Made by a program: the position numbers and the translations under genes. A stretch of 64,000 nucleotides of DNA from Mangrovimonas xylaniphaga. GTDB lineage: Bacteria; Bacteroidota; Bacteroidia; Flavobacteriales; Flavobacteriaceae. The DNA lies in assembly GCF_001280435.1 (NCBI RefSeq), contig NZ_LBIP01000017.1:186001-250000 (forward strand), read 5' to 3'. The notes below the pieces were generated by a model. It saw only the letters and a program-made list of their open reading frames with translations. It was not told the origin of the DNA and searched no databases. Positions within the stretch are counted from its first letter, which is position 1, and every line of letters begins with the position of its first letter. Of this stretch, positions 16,811 through 25,964 are shown piece by piece.

Positions 16811-17581
16811 TTACACCCTAATGGAGAAATGTTCTTTCCTTTGTTCGGTTCTAAAAAATACCATGCCCCAATAAAAGGTATCGATGGTGACGGTGACCTT
16901 TGGGTGGGCTTTAATTTCTTCCCAGGCTTCGGTCATGTCTTTAGACCAGTGAATGTCGTCCAAGATGATTATGGTGTCGTTATGGACCGTATCCAAAAGC
17001 TCTGAAAAGTAATATAGGGTGGCTGTTTTTTGGTGGTTGCCATCCATGTAAATAAGGTCGTAGGTTTGGTTGTCCAATTGCTGTATTGCAGGAGTGAAGT
17101 CGGCAATAATAGAGTTGATGTTATTCAATTGAAATTGTTGGAACTGTTTTTGGGCTACAGCGGTAGTATTGGGACAGCCTTCAATGGTAGTGATTTGCGA
17201 TTCTTGATGTCCAATTGCCATAGCAGTGGTGCCCATACCGAGGGAAGTGCCTAATTCCAAAATATGTGTTGCTTCTAAATGGCCAACGAGTCTGTTTAAA
17301 AGTTTGGCACGTTTTGAAGTGATACCAGAGGTTTTGGCAATTTTGGACACTTTCCGAGTATTGTTTTTAAAAATTCTACTGCCTGCGCCTAAATCGGTTA
17401 TTGAGATTGGGGAATGGTTACGATAGAGGGCTTTTCGGTATTGCTTTAAAAGCGGGTAGCTCTCATACTTTTTTCGGTCGTAAAAACACAGGGTGACCAA
17501 CTGGTATACAAAAGGGGAGTGGACGCCATGTTGGTTGGTGGAGCGCCAAAGGAATTTGAAATATTGTAGGAGTTGGTACAT
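16811..17581 (-). CDS. class I SAM-dependent O-methyltransferase-like protein
   Basis: A 256-aa protein with a Rossmann methyltransferase core: SAM-binding motif I 'ILELGTSLGMGTTAMA' (about 104-119), an acidic loop after strand beta-2 ('TTIEGCPNT') and 'YDLIYMDGNH' (motif III-like, catechol-O-methyltransferase type). The substrate is unknown. ATG 17581 (MYQLLQYFKF) was chosen because it removes an otherwise 59-base overlap into the ABC-F gene and matches the fold start. The N-terminal segment 'RSTNQHGVHSPFVY' is a conserved feature of this flavobacterial group. It lies 52 bases downstream of the ABC-F gene and may share its transcript. Confidence 0.83.
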   Translation of the reverse strand: MYQLLQYFKFLWRSTNQHGVHSPFVYQLVTLCFYDRKKYESYPLLKQYRKALYRNHSPISITDLGAGSRIFKNNTRKVSKIAKTSGITSKRAKLLNRLVGHLEATHILELGTSLGMGTTAMAIGHQESQITTIEGCPNTTAVAQKQFQQFQLNNINSIIADFTPAIQQLDNQTYDLIYMDGNHQKTATLYYFSELLDTVHNDTIIILDDIHWSKDMTEAWEEIKAHPKVTVTIDTFYWGMVFFRTEQRKEHFSIRV

Positions 17582-17633
17582 GTTGTGGCAAAAATAGGAT
17601 TCTAAACGAACGATGAAAAAGGTTGGGTTTTTG

Positions 17634-19505
17634 TTAAGCTTCTCCTTCCAGTTTTTCTGAAAGTTCAAACCAGCGGGCTTCTTTTTCGGCAATGTTCTCC
17701 ATTAGGGTTTGAAGTTCTTGGGATAGTTTGTTGATGGCTTCCGTGGAAAGACTTTCATCCAGAAACTTTGCTTCCAATGCTTTTTTGTCCAATTCCAAGG
17801 AACGGATCTTGCTCTCTAAGTTCTTGAGTTCCTTTTGTTCGTTATAGCTTAGTTTTTTGGCTTCGTTTTGTTTGGACGCCTCTGTAGTTTTGGAAGTGTT
17901 CTCCTTAGGGCTTTCGGCAGGAGGCGTGGATTGTTCATAGATGCGGTAATCTGTATAGTTGCCGGGGAAATCCTGAACTTCACCTTCGCCTTTAAATACA
18001 AATAAGTGATCTACAATCTTGTCCATAAAGTAACGGTCGTGGGACACTACCAAAAGACAGCCCGGGAAATCCAACAGGAATTCCTCCAAGACGTTTAGGG
18101 TTACGATGTCCAAATCGTTGGTTGGCTCATCCAGAATTAAAAAGTTAGGGTTCTGGATCAAAACAGTACAGAGGTATAGGCGTTTTTGTTCCCCTCCACT
18201 TAGTTTTTCCACGTAGTCGTACTGCTTTTTGCGGTCGAAGAGGAAGCGTTCCAATAATTGTTGGGCACTTATTTGACGGCCTTTTTTCAACGGAATATAG
18301 TCGCCAAATTCCCTAATGACTTCAATAACTTTTTGTTCTGGTTTGATAGTAATCCCGCCTTGGGTGTAATACCCAAATTTTACGGTATCACCCACTACCA
18401 CTTTTCCCGCGTCTGGTTTGATGGTTTGGGTGAGCATGTTGAGGAAAGTGGATTTACCAGTTCCATTTTTTCCTATGATCCCGATGCGTTCCCCTTTTTT
18501 GAAAACGTATTCAAATTGATCGAGTATAACCTTGTCCTTGTACGCTTTGGAAATTTTGTGGAGCTCTACAATTTTGCTGCCCAAACGTTCCATGTTCAAT
18601 TCCAATTGCATGACATGGTCCTTGCGGCGTTGGTGGGCACGGGCCTTGATATCGTGGAAATCGTCGATACGCGACTTGGATTTGGTGGTGCGGGCCTTGG
18701 GTTGGCGGCGCATCCATTCCAATTCCTTTTTATATAGTTGTTTGGCTTTGCCTGTTTCGATGGCTTCTGTGGCGATACGGTTTTCCTTCTGTTCCAAATA
18801 ATAGGAATAGTTCCCTTTATAGGTGAAGAGTTGTCCGTGGTCCAGTTCTATAATTTCGTTGCAGACGCGCTCCAAGAAGTAACGATCATGCGTTACCATG
18901 AAGATGGTGAACTGTGCTTTGGCAAAATACTGTTCCAGCCATTCAATCATTTCCAGATCCAAGTGGTTGGTAGGCTCGTCCAAAATAAGTAAATCAGGGT
19001 GGCTGATCAGAACCTGAGCCAAAGCCAAACGCTTTTTTTGCCCTCCGGAGAGGGTGCTGATTTTTTGCTCGAGGTCTTCCAGTTTTAACTGTGACAGGAT
19101 TTGCTTGATCTGCAATTCAAATTCCCAGGCATTGTGACGCTCCATGGCTTCGAAGGCCACTTGATAGGCTTCGGTATCCTCAGGGTGTAACAGGGCCTTT
19201 TCGTATTGGTCGACTATTTTTAGGATGGGTAAATCGGCATTAAAAATGGTACTGTTGATGGTGGCGCTTTCATCAAACTCGGGCGTTTGGGATAAAAAGG
19301 CCGTTCGTAGGCCTTTGCGCATCACTACCTGTCCCGCATCTGGAGCGTCATCACCAGAAAGGATGTTTAATATAGAGGTTTTTCCACTTCCGTTTTTGGC
19401 CACAAAGGCAATTTTTTGGTCTTTATGGATGCTAAAGGAGAGGTTGGAAAAGAGCTCTACTTCTCCATATGATTTCGATATTGCTTCGACGTTTAGGTAG
19501 TTCAC
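17634..19505 (-). CDS. ABC-F family ATPase, Uup-like
   Basis: A 623-aa duplicated ATPase of the ABC-F class, soluble and without membrane domains. The first cassette has Walker A AKNGSGKTS (about 35-43), 'LSGGQKKRLALAQ' and 'LLILDEPTNHLD'. The second has GKNGTGKST (about 344-352), 'LSGGEQKRLYL' and 'FLILDEPTNDLD'. A C-terminal charged coiled coil (about 555-620) is the Uup hallmark; Uup binds DNA and ribosomes and affects precise transposon excision and ribosome assembly. The start is GTG 19505, giving MNYLNVEAIS, a normal N-terminus. The promoter region is shared with the divergent polysaccharide operon. Confidence 0.92.
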   Translation of the reverse strand: MNYLNVEAISKSYGEVELFSNLSFSIHKDQKIAFVAKNGSGKTSILNILSGDDAPDAGQVVMRKGLRTAFLSQTPEFDESATINSTIFNADLPILKIVDQYEKALLHPEDTEAYQVAFEAMERHNAWEFELQIKQILSQLKLEDLEQKISTLSGGQKKRLALAQVLISHPDLLILDEPTNHLDLEMIEWLEQYFAKAQFTIFMVTHDRYFLERVCNEIIELDHGQLFTYKGNYSYYLEQKENRIATEAIETGKAKQLYKKELEWMRRQPKARTTKSKSRIDDFHDIKARAHQRRKDHVMQLELNMERLGSKIVELHKISKAYKDKVILDQFEYVFKKGERIGIIGKNGTGKSTFLNMLTQTIKPDAGKVVVGDTVKFGYYTQGGITIKPEQKVIEVIREFGDYIPLKKGRQISAQQLLERFLFDRKKQYDYVEKLSGGEQKRLYLCTVLIQNPNFLILDEPTNDLDIVTLNVLEEFLLDFPGCLLVVSHDRYFMDKIVDHLFVFKGEGEVQDFPGNYTDYRIYEQSTPPAESPKENTSKTTEASKQNEAKKLSYNEQKELKNLESKIRSLELDKKALEAKFLDESLSTEAINKLSQELQTLMENIAEKEARWFELSEKLEGEA

Positions 19506-19555
19506 GGTATTTTTTTTGCAAATAACGGAAATAAACCAAAAAAAGAACCAATAGT

Positions 19556-19585
19556 TTTGATATTCCTGTTGATGGTCTATATTTG
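19556..19585 (+). promoter_or_regulatory. main promoter of the polysaccharide operon
   Basis: TTTG (19556-19559), 18 bases, then TATATTTG (19578-19585): an almost ideal Bacteroidota sigma-A promoter. It stands 23 bases before the wza start codon. It is the only clear promoter in front of a long run of same-strand genes, so it probably starts the polysaccharide transcript. Confidence 0.75.
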
Positions 19586-19607
19586 TCTGTTAAGAACGTT
19601 GCTTTAC

Positions 19608-20402
19608 ATGAAATATACACTCCTTGTTGCCATCCTTATTTTGGGTGTCATGACTTCCTGTGTGCCCCATAAGGACATGTTGTACCTTCAGGACAAATCC
19701 ACGGCTACCGATTCATTACAGCTGATGGTGGAGACCCAAAAACCTTACCGCGTACAGATCAATGATATTTTGAGTATCCGTATCAAGGTGTTGGACCAGG
19801 ACAATGTGAGCATTTTCAATCCCATTGCCGATGCCGCCGATTTGAATGCCTCTTCCAGTGAGCGTGCCTATTATGATGGGTTTACTGTAGATGTGCACGG
19901 GAATATCCGTATTCCTGTTTTAGGCGAAGTGAATGTATTGGGACGTACTACCGAGGAAATCCAGGAGCTTTTGGAGCAACAATTATTGGAAGAACAGTTT
20001 AAGGAAACCGCCAATATTTTTATTACGGTCAAGCTTTCCGGTTTGCGATATACCACCTTAGGGGAGTTGGGAAGTACTGGGTCAAAAGTTCTGTTCCAGG
20101 AGCGGGTGAATATTTTTGAGGCCATCGCCAACTCTGGGGATATTCCAGTGATTGGAGATCGACAGCATGTACAGATTATCAGACAGTACCCGCAGGGGCA
20201 GGAGATCCATGAGATTGACCTGACCGATAAGAATGTGATGCAATCGCCCTATTATTATATACAGCCCAATGATATGATTTATGTGAAGCCTTTAAAGCAG
20301 AAGGCCTGGGGAACAGGGACCTCTGGACGTGAGGTGCTGACTTCTGTAGTTGCTGTTGTCTCGTTATTGACCACCACCTTATTGTTAATTAATCGCCTAT
20401 AA
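19608..20402 (+). CDS. wza: Wza-like polysaccharide export lipoprotein
   Basis: A 264-aa outer-membrane polysaccharide export protein. The lipoprotein signal ends in MTSC with Cys18. A Poly_export domain (about 48-140, 'YRVQINDILSIRIKVLD' and 'GNIRIPVLGEVNVLGRT') is followed by a SLBB-like domain (about 148-235) and a C-terminal transmembrane helix (about 244-262), typical of Bacteroidota homologues. It would form the exit channel for capsule or exopolysaccharide and work with the Wzc product encoded next, whose gene begins three bases after its stop. ATG 19608 was chosen because it starts the signal peptide; the upstream in-frame ATGs overlap the promoter. Confidence 0.93.
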   Translation: MKYTLLVAILILGVMTSCVPHKDMLYLQDKSTATDSLQLMVETQKPYRVQINDILSIRIKVLDQDNVSIFNPIADAADLNASSSERAYYDGFTVDVHGNIRIPVLGEVNVLGRTTEEIQELLEQQLLEEQFKETANIFITVKLSGLRYTTLGELGSTGSKVLFQERVNIFEAIANSGDIPVIGDRQHVQIIRQYPQGQEIHEIDLTDKNVMQSPYYYIQPNDMIYVKPLKQKAWGTGTSGREVLTSVVAVVSLLTTTLLLINRL

Positions 20403-20405
20403 CCA

Positions 20406-22883
20406 ATGTCCAGAGAAGAATTTAATGATATAGACAATTCTGACCAAAGAGGTATTACCTTTGATTTTAAAGGGTTTTTATTTAAGGTGCTTAATCTGTG
20501 GAAATTGGTTTTGGTTTCCATAGGGATTGCAATGTTAATAGCCTATTGGATTAACGTTAGAAAGCAAAATGTCTACATGCTGTCTTCTCTAGTTTCTGTG
20601 GAGAGTGAGCAAAACCCTTTTTTCACGGCTAACACTAGTATTTCCTTTAATTGGGGAGGGGTGTCAGGTAAGGTAGGAAAGATTTTGACTACGGTTAAGA
20701 CACGGAGCCATAATGAGCTGGTGGTAGATTCCTTAAAATACTATATGGATTATTTGGTAGAAGGGAAATATCGTTTGCAAGATATTTATACCGCAGCTCC
20801 ATTTGTTGTTGACTTAGATAAGACTAAAGGTCAGATGTTGGGGCAAACTATAGGAATCCATTTTATTAATGAAATGGAGTTCGAATTGTTTGCCGATTTT
20901 GAAAGTGCGACTAGGAGTGTACAGCGGTATGATAATAAAACAATTTTAAGTACGAAGGTGCCTCTGGGAAATTTTAAACAAGTATTTCGATTGGGGCAAC
21001 CCATAAGGTTACCATTTTTTAATGGTACCATTAGGCTTCGAGAAGGAAAGCGTTTAATTGGGGGGAAGACCTTTTTTATACGCTTTTTAAATTTTGACAG
21101 TGTAGTCCACAAATATGAGAATGCTATAAAAATTAAACCTATTTCTTCATCCTCTTCTGTGTTGGAATTATCATTGTCTGGTACCAATAAGGCCAAAATA
21201 GTAGATTATTTAAATACAACTACCGCAATTTTAAGTGCGACCGAATTGGCGCGCAAGAACCAATATGCCACTAATACCATTAGGTTTATAGATAGTAGTT
21301 TGGCTGCCGTAAATGCCAGTTTAAAGGAGGTGACCGATGAAATGAACCGTTTCCGAAAAGAAAATAAGGTGTTTGATATTAGTGAAGAAATGTCTTTGAC
21401 ATCCGAAAAGCTTAAGGGGTTGGATTTGGAAAAGGATAGGGAACAGGCTAAACTTAATTATTTAGAGTTCCTTGAGGCTTATTTGCGCACTAAAACTGAT
21501 TATACCAAAATTGCAGCCCCAACCTCTGTAGGTATTGAAGAAGGGAATATTATAAGTAGTGTTAAGACCATTACGAGTTTGGCGATAGAACGACAGAATT
21601 TAGAATATACCGTTAAGGAGGGGAATATCCTTTTTAAAGACCTTGATAGAAAGATTGATGCAGAAAAGAATGTATTGTTGGAAACCATTACGGCTACTAG
21701 GAGGACGATTGAAGCTAATTTGAGTAATATTACCTCTAAGATATTGCGTTTGGAAGCTGAGTTGAGCAATTTACCAGAGGATGAACAGGATTATCTTAAA
21801 ATTCAAAGGAAATTGAATTTAAGCCAACAGGCTTATGATGTGTATTTGGCTAAACGTAGTGAAGCAGCTATTGTTAAAGCAGCGAATGTCTCGGATATCA
21901 CTCCCATTGATGCTGCAAAGGATATTGGTAATGGGCCTATAGGCCCCAATAAAAGCCTTAATTATATGATGGCTTTGATGATGGGGGGCTTTGTTCCTTT
22001 GATGTTGATTTTTGTTATCTTTTTGATGGATCATACCATTCATGGATCGGACGAAGTGGAGCTGTTGTCCAATATTCCTATTTTGGGTTTGATTGGTAAA
22101 TACAACTACAAGAACAATTTGGTAGTATATGAAAAACCCAAGGCGGCTGTTTCGGAGTCTTTTCGTTCCATTCGTTCCAGTCTTCAATTTTTACTGAAAC
22201 AAAGAGGAGCTAAAGATCAAGGTAAGAGTATTATGATTACTTCTTCGGTTAGTGGAGAAGGGAAAACTTTTACTTCCATTAATATTGCTACAGTATATGC
22301 TCTTTCGGGGAAGAAAACCATTCTTCTAGGTTTGGATCTTCGCAAGCCCAAGATTTTTGGGGATTTTAATATTACCAATGATAATGGGGTTGTGAATTAT
22401 TTAATAGGGGATCGGAGTTTAGGAGAGGTGGTATTCCATTCGCAAATCGAAAATTTGGATGTGATTCCTTCTGGACCAGTGCCGCCCAACCCCTCAGAAT
22501 TGCTGATGGGAGATGCTATGCCGAAGATGATGAATACCTTAAGAGAGACTTACGACATCATTATCTTGGATACGCCTCCTTTAGGTTTGGTGACAGATGC
22601 CTTGGAGTTGACTCAATACGCCGACACTACCATTTTTATGGTGAGGTTGGACTATACCAAAAAGGGAATGTTAGCTTTGGTGAATGCCAAACACCGCGCG
22701 GGAGAACTTAAGAATATTAGTTTTGTGCTTAACTTCTACAAACATAAAACCAACCACAACTATGGTTATGGTTATGGTTATGGTTATGGCTATGGTTATG
22801 GTGTTTATGGAGATGCTTATCATGAGGATCCCAATAAGAATAGAACACTTAAAAAAGTACAGAACTTTATAAAACGCATTTAG
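20406..22883 (+). CDS. wzc: Wzc-like tyrosine autokinase / chain-length regulator
   Basis: An 825-aa bacterial tyrosine kinase fused to a Wzz-type co-polymerase. Residues about 1-530 hold an N-terminal membrane helix (about 35-52), a large periplasmic alpha/beta domain with coiled coils and a second membrane helix (about 520-545). The cytoplasmic kinase follows, with Walker A SGEGKTFTS (about 617-625), Walker A' 'LLGLDLRKPK' (about 639) and Walker B 'IIILDTPPLG' (about 718). The tail has seven Tyr-Gly pairs (about 786-799) as the autophosphorylation cluster. Phosphorylation cycles control polymer length and export with Wza. The membership is secure; the gene lies between wza and the initiating transferase. 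Confidence 0.95.
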   Translation: MSREEFNDIDNSDQRGITFDFKGFLFKVLNLWKLVLVSIGIAMLIAYWINVRKQNVYMLSSLVSVESEQNPFFTANTSISFNWGGVSGKVGKILTTVKTRSHNELVVDSLKYYMDYLVEGKYRLQDIYTAAPFVVDLDKTKGQMLGQTIGIHFINEMEFELFADFESATRSVQRYDNKTILSTKVPLGNFKQVFRLGQPIRLPFFNGTIRLREGKRLIGGKTFFIRFLNFDSVVHKYENAIKIKPISSSSSVLELSLSGTNKAKIVDYLNTTTAILSATELARKNQYATNTIRFIDSSLAAVNASLKEVTDEMNRFRKENKVFDISEEMSLTSEKLKGLDLEKDREQAKLNYLEFLEAYLRTKTDYTKIAAPTSVGIEEGNIISSVKTITSLAIERQNLEYTVKEGNILFKDLDRKIDAEKNVLLETITATRRTIEANLSNITSKILRLEAELSNLPEDEQDYLKIQRKLNLSQQAYDVYLAKRSEAAIVKAANVSDITPIDAAKDIGNGPIGPNKSLNYMMALMMGGFVPLMLIFVIFLMDHTIHGSDEVELLSNIPILGLIGKYNYKNNLVVYEKPKAAVSESFRSIRSSLQFLLKQRGAKDQGKSIMITSSVSGEGKTFTSINIATVYALSGKKTILLGLDLRKPKIFGDFNITNDNGVVNYLIGDRSLGEVVFHSQIENLDVIPSGPVPPNPSELLMGDAMPKMMNTLRETYDIIILDTPPLGLVTDALELTQYADTTIFMVRLDYTKKGMLALVNAKHRAGELKNISFVLNFYKHKTNHNYGYGYGYGYGYGYGVYGDAYHEDPNKNRTLKKVQNFIKRI
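22761..22802 (+). repeat. hexanucleotide tandem repeat (TATGGY)7 in wzc
   Basis: Seven consecutive TATGGT units, the fifth reading TATGGC, code for the Tyr-Gly tail of Wzc. A 6-base unit keeps the frame, so slippage would change the number of phosphorylatable tyrosines rather than switch the gene off. Confidence 0.95.
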
Positions 22884-23477
22884 GTGCTGTCAACGTCCCA
22901 GAAGATTTTGAAGAGAAGCTTTGACCTTATGTTGAGTGCGCTGTTGCTCCCTGTTTTTATTTTGCCTATAATTTTATTAGTCTTGTTGGCGAGTTGGGAT
23001 ACCCGACAATGGGGCGTGTTTTCTCAGCAACGTGTGGGGCAATATGGAAGTTTGTTTCCTATTTATAAAATACGAAGTTTAAGGGGGGGTAATCATGTGT
23101 TGGGACACTTGGAACAGTATGCTAGTCCTTTTGGGCGTTGGTTGCGCCGGCATAAATTGGATGAATGGCCACAATTGTTCAATGTGCTCTTCGGGCATAT
23201 GAGTTTTGTAGGTCCAAGGCCTGATGTAGAAGGCTTTGCCGATCTTCTGGAAGGTGAGGACCGGGTGGTTTTGGAGGTGAAGCCAGGGATTACGGGGCCA
23301 GCTACCCTTAAGTATGCCAATGAAGATGTGTTGTTGAGTCAACAGATTGACCCTGAAGCTTATAACGTCTCTGTTATATGGCCGGATAAGGTAAAAATCA
23401 ACAAAAAGTATGTACATAATTGGCACTTTTTTGTAGATTTGACATACATTTTTCAATCATTTCAAATCAACCTATGA
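22884..23477 (+). CDS. initiating phosphosugar transferase (PglC/WcaJ-C type)
   Basis: A 197-aa monotopic phosphoglycosyl transferase that starts repeat-unit synthesis by moving a sugar-1-phosphate from a UDP-sugar to undecaprenyl phosphate. It has one N-terminal re-entrant hydrophobic helix after 'KRSFDLMLSALLLP', then 'QQRVGQYGSLFPIYKIRS', the catalytic Asp-Glu in 'KLDEWPQLFNVL' and 'MSFVGPRPDVEGF'. Its short length corresponds to the PglC or C-terminal WbaP domain, without the four-helix N-terminal part. The start is GTG 22884, directly after the wzc stop; an internal ATG would cut the conserved N-terminus. It overlaps the dehydrogenase gene by ATGA. The sugar could be an N-acetylhexosamine, given the neighbours. 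Confidence 0.92.
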   Translation: MLSTSQKILKRSFDLMLSALLLPVFILPIILLVLLASWDTRQWGVFSQQRVGQYGSLFPIYKIRSLRGGNHVLGHLEQYASPFGRWLRRHKLDEWPQLFNVLFGHMSFVGPRPDVEGFADLLEGEDRVVLEVKPGITGPATLKYANEDVLLSQQIDPEAYNVSVIWPDKVKINKKYVHNWHFFVDLTYIFQSFQINL

Positions 23478-24766
23478 GCACGCACCCTAAAATTGCCATC
23501 ATCGGATTGGGCTATGTTGGCCTTCCTTTAGCCGTTGAATTTGCCAAGCAGTTTCCTGTCGTAGGCTTTGATATTAATACCAAACGTGTTCAGCAGTTGT
23601 TGGAAGGTGTTGATACCACTTTGGAAGTGGAATCCAAAGACTTGCAAAATGTTATTGTTGGATCTACTGAAAACGGTATGGGGTTGTTTGTAAGTAGTGA
23701 TCCTGCTGATATGTCTGATGCCAATATCTATATTGTGACGGTGCCAACCCCTACAGATGCTTTGAACAAGCCGGTATTTAATCCTTTGGTGAAGGCTAGT
23801 GAAACGGTAGGAAAGGTGTTGAAGAAGGATGATATCGTTATTTATGAGTCGACTGTTTATCCCGGGGTGACCGAGGATATTTGTGTACCTATTTTGGAAA
23901 CGCACTCCGGACTTGTGTTCAATACCGATTTTTATGCAGGGTATTCACCTGAACGTATCAATCCGGGTGACAAAACCCATACGGTGACCAAGATTTTAAA
24001 AGTAACTTCTGGATCGACTCCTGAAGTGGCGGAGGTGGTTGACCGTTTGTACCGCTCTATTATTACTGCAGGAACCCATAAGGCGCCCTCGATTAAGGTG
24101 GCCGAAGCGGCCAAGGTGATTGAGAACTCCCAGCGGGACATTAATATCGCCTTTGTGAATGAGCTTTCTAAAATCTTTCGTTTATTGGATATTGATACAC
24201 AAGCAGTTTTGGAGGCTGCGGGTACCAAGTGGAACTTTATCAATTTTACCCCTGGTTTGGTGGGTGGGCATTGTATCGGGGTAGATCCTTACTATTTGGC
24301 CCAAAAAGCTATTGAGACCGGTTATAATCCTGAGATTATTTTGGCGGGACGGAAGATGAACGATAGTATGGGGCAGTATGTTGCCCAAGAGACCGTTAAG
24401 ATGATGATCAAAAATGGAGCCCGTATTAAAGGGGCCAAGGTCTTGGTATTGGGGATTACCTTTAAGGAAAATTGTCCGGATATACGCAATTCACGCGTGA
24501 TTGATATTATCAGGGAGTTTGAGACCTATGGGGTGGAAGTGGGTGTGTTTGACCCGTGGGCTTCTGCCGAAGAAGTACATGAGGAATACGGCTTGGACTT
24601 AATCTGTTGTGCCGATCAATTGCAAGCGCAATATGAGGGGATTGTGTTGGCCGTGTCCCATAAGGAGTTTTTGGAGCTGGATATTCAGGTGTTGAAATCG
24701 GAGGACTGTGTGTTATTTGATGTGAAGTCTTTGTTGCCTAAAGGGATGGTAGATGCGAGGTTGTGA
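23474..24766 (+). CDS. UDP-N-acetylhexosamine 6-dehydrogenase (WbpA/TviB type)
   Basis: A 430-aa nucleotide-sugar dehydrogenase that oxidises C6 of a UDP-sugar twice with NAD+ to a uronic acid. The NAD site GLGYVG is at 11-16, the conserved 'YSPERINPGD' at about 158-167 and the catalytic Cys267 in 'GGHCIGVDPYYLA'. The overall type matches TviB/WbpA/WbpO, which act on UDP-GlcNAc or UDP-GalNAc, rather than UDP-glucose dehydrogenase. ATG 23474 overlaps the preceding stop (ATGA) and begins the Rossmann strand. With the C4-epimerase at 25965 it would supply UDP-GlcNAcA and UDP-GalNAcA, making the polymer acidic. The exact substrate is inferred. Confidence 0.92.
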   Translation: MSTHPKIAIIGLGYVGLPLAVEFAKQFPVVGFDINTKRVQQLLEGVDTTLEVESKDLQNVIVGSTENGMGLFVSSDPADMSDANIYIVTVPTPTDALNKPVFNPLVKASETVGKVLKKDDIVIYESTVYPGVTEDICVPILETHSGLVFNTDFYAGYSPERINPGDKTHTVTKILKVTSGSTPEVAEVVDRLYRSIITAGTHKAPSIKVAEAAKVIENSQRDINIAFVNELSKIFRLLDIDTQAVLEAAGTKWNFINFTPGLVGGHCIGVDPYYLAQKAIETGYNPEIILAGRKMNDSMGQYVAQETVKMMIKNGARIKGAKVLVLGITFKENCPDIRNSRVIDIIREFETYGVEVGVFDPWASAEEVHEEYGLDLICCADQLQAQYEGIVLAVSHKEFLELDIQVLKSEDCVLFDVKSLLPKGMVDARL

Positions 24767-25112
24767 TAGAGGTTGGAGACATTATTTGTGATAAGTTTGT
24801 TATATTAGCCCTGATTCGGTTAAGGAAATTTTGGTAGTATTGAAATTATTCAAATTGTATTAGTTGCATAGAAAGCCTTGATTTATTTTCGATCCTTTTT
24901 CTAAATACAAGGTTAATTTAAAAGGCATGCTGCTTAGTAGGAAATTATCTGGTATGTTGCATACAAATTTGGACTTATTGGATATCGAGCGCTTCATTTG
25001 AAAATCTTAAATATTTTTATTTTGATGATATGATAGCAAAGCTGGTTTTAGTGCTGATTATTGGCGCTATGTGATATAAATAAAGAAGTTTTACAATTGA
25101 CACAAACATCCA
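24767..25112. other. 346-base non-coding gap in the polysaccharide locus
   Basis: I see no coding frame of note. TAAGTTTG at 24792-24799 matches the -7 box and a TTG lies 16 bases before it (24773-24775), slightly too close, so an internal promoter is possible. The rest is A+T-rich without obvious repeats, in contrast to the later gaps, and could be the remains of a lost gene. Confidence 0.4.
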
Positions 25113-25877
25113 TTGAGTAAGTTAATATCCATAATCACCATAAATTTAAATAATAAAGTAGGTCTTAAGAAGACTATTGAGAGTGTCAAAGTGCAGACAT
25201 TTCAAGATTATGAGTACATTATCATTGATGGCGGCTCTAATGATGGGAGCAAAGCCTTGATTGAAGGGGAAACTGAGCATATTTCTTATTGGATTAGTGA
25301 GTCTGACCGGGGTATTTATAATGCCATGAATAAAGGTGTTAAAGCTGCTAATGGGGACTTTTTATTGTTTTTAAATAGTGGTGATGTATTTTATTCCAAT
25401 GAGGCTTTAGGCTATTTAGCGGAAGCCTGCCAGTGTGATCCTAGCAAGGGGTTTATTTATGGAGATCTAGCTTTTGTGGATGGGCAAAGAGAATGGGTTA
25501 AGATTTACTCGGGCACTTTAAATGCCCGATATTTTTTATACGATTCCTTACCGCACCCTGCTACCTTAATTAAAAAGGAATGTTTTGAAAACGTTTTGTA
25601 TGACGAATCTTTAAAGGTGGTTTCTGATTGGAAGTTTTTTATGCTAGGAATTGCTAAGGCCAAATATTCCTATCGCCATATCCCTAAAGTAATTTCGAAG
25701 TTTAATATGGAAGGTGTTAGTAATAGTATGCCCCAATTGATAGCAAAAGAGCGGTCGATGGTTTTGAAAAAGTATTTTCCTTGGTTGTATTGTTATGCCG
25801 AATATGTGAAATTTAAGGAACAATTGAAAGGGAAGTTTTATAAAACAAAACCAGAGAATTCGTATATCTCAAAGTAA
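25113..25877 (+). CDS. GT2 glycosyltransferase (WcaA-like)
   Basis: A 254-aa cytoplasmic GT-A transferase of family GT2. The nucleotide-binding start 'SIITINLNNKVGLKKTIES' (about 5-23), 'YIIIDGGSNDGS' (about 33-44) and the metal site 'FLNSGDVFY' in place of DxD are visible. The 'WISESDRGIYNAMNKGVK' segment is typical of colanic-acid WcaA-like enzymes. The start is a TTG at 25113 with the fold beginning at residue 3; no ATG is available. It lies between the uronic-acid genes, so it may add an N-acetylhexosamine or uronic residue, but donor and linkage are unknown. Confidence 0.87.
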   Translation: MSKLISIITINLNNKVGLKKTIESVKVQTFQDYEYIIIDGGSNDGSKALIEGETEHISYWISESDRGIYNAMNKGVKAANGDFLLFLNSGDVFYSNEALGYLAEACQCDPSKGFIYGDLAFVDGQREWVKIYSGTLNARYFLYDSLPHPATLIKKECFENVLYDESLKVVSDWKFFMLGIAKAKYSYRHIPKVISKFNMEGVSNSMPQLIAKERSMVLKKYFPWLYCYAEYVKFKEQLKGKFYKTKPENSYISK

Positions 25878-25964
25878 TATCATTACTTCAGTTATTGGAT
25901 AGTAGATTTTTAATATTAAGGTCTGTTGTAAAAGGATTACATTTACTTGACAATTTTTAAGGAT

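Noticed and set aside
22761-22802. On/off phase variation of wzc through the tandem repeat
   Set aside because: The 6-base unit keeps the reading frame; only tail length would vary.
23079-23456. Antisense frame (125 aa) opposite the initiating transferase
   Set aside because: The sense strand encodes a complete, well-conserved enzyme; antisense product has no recognisable motif.
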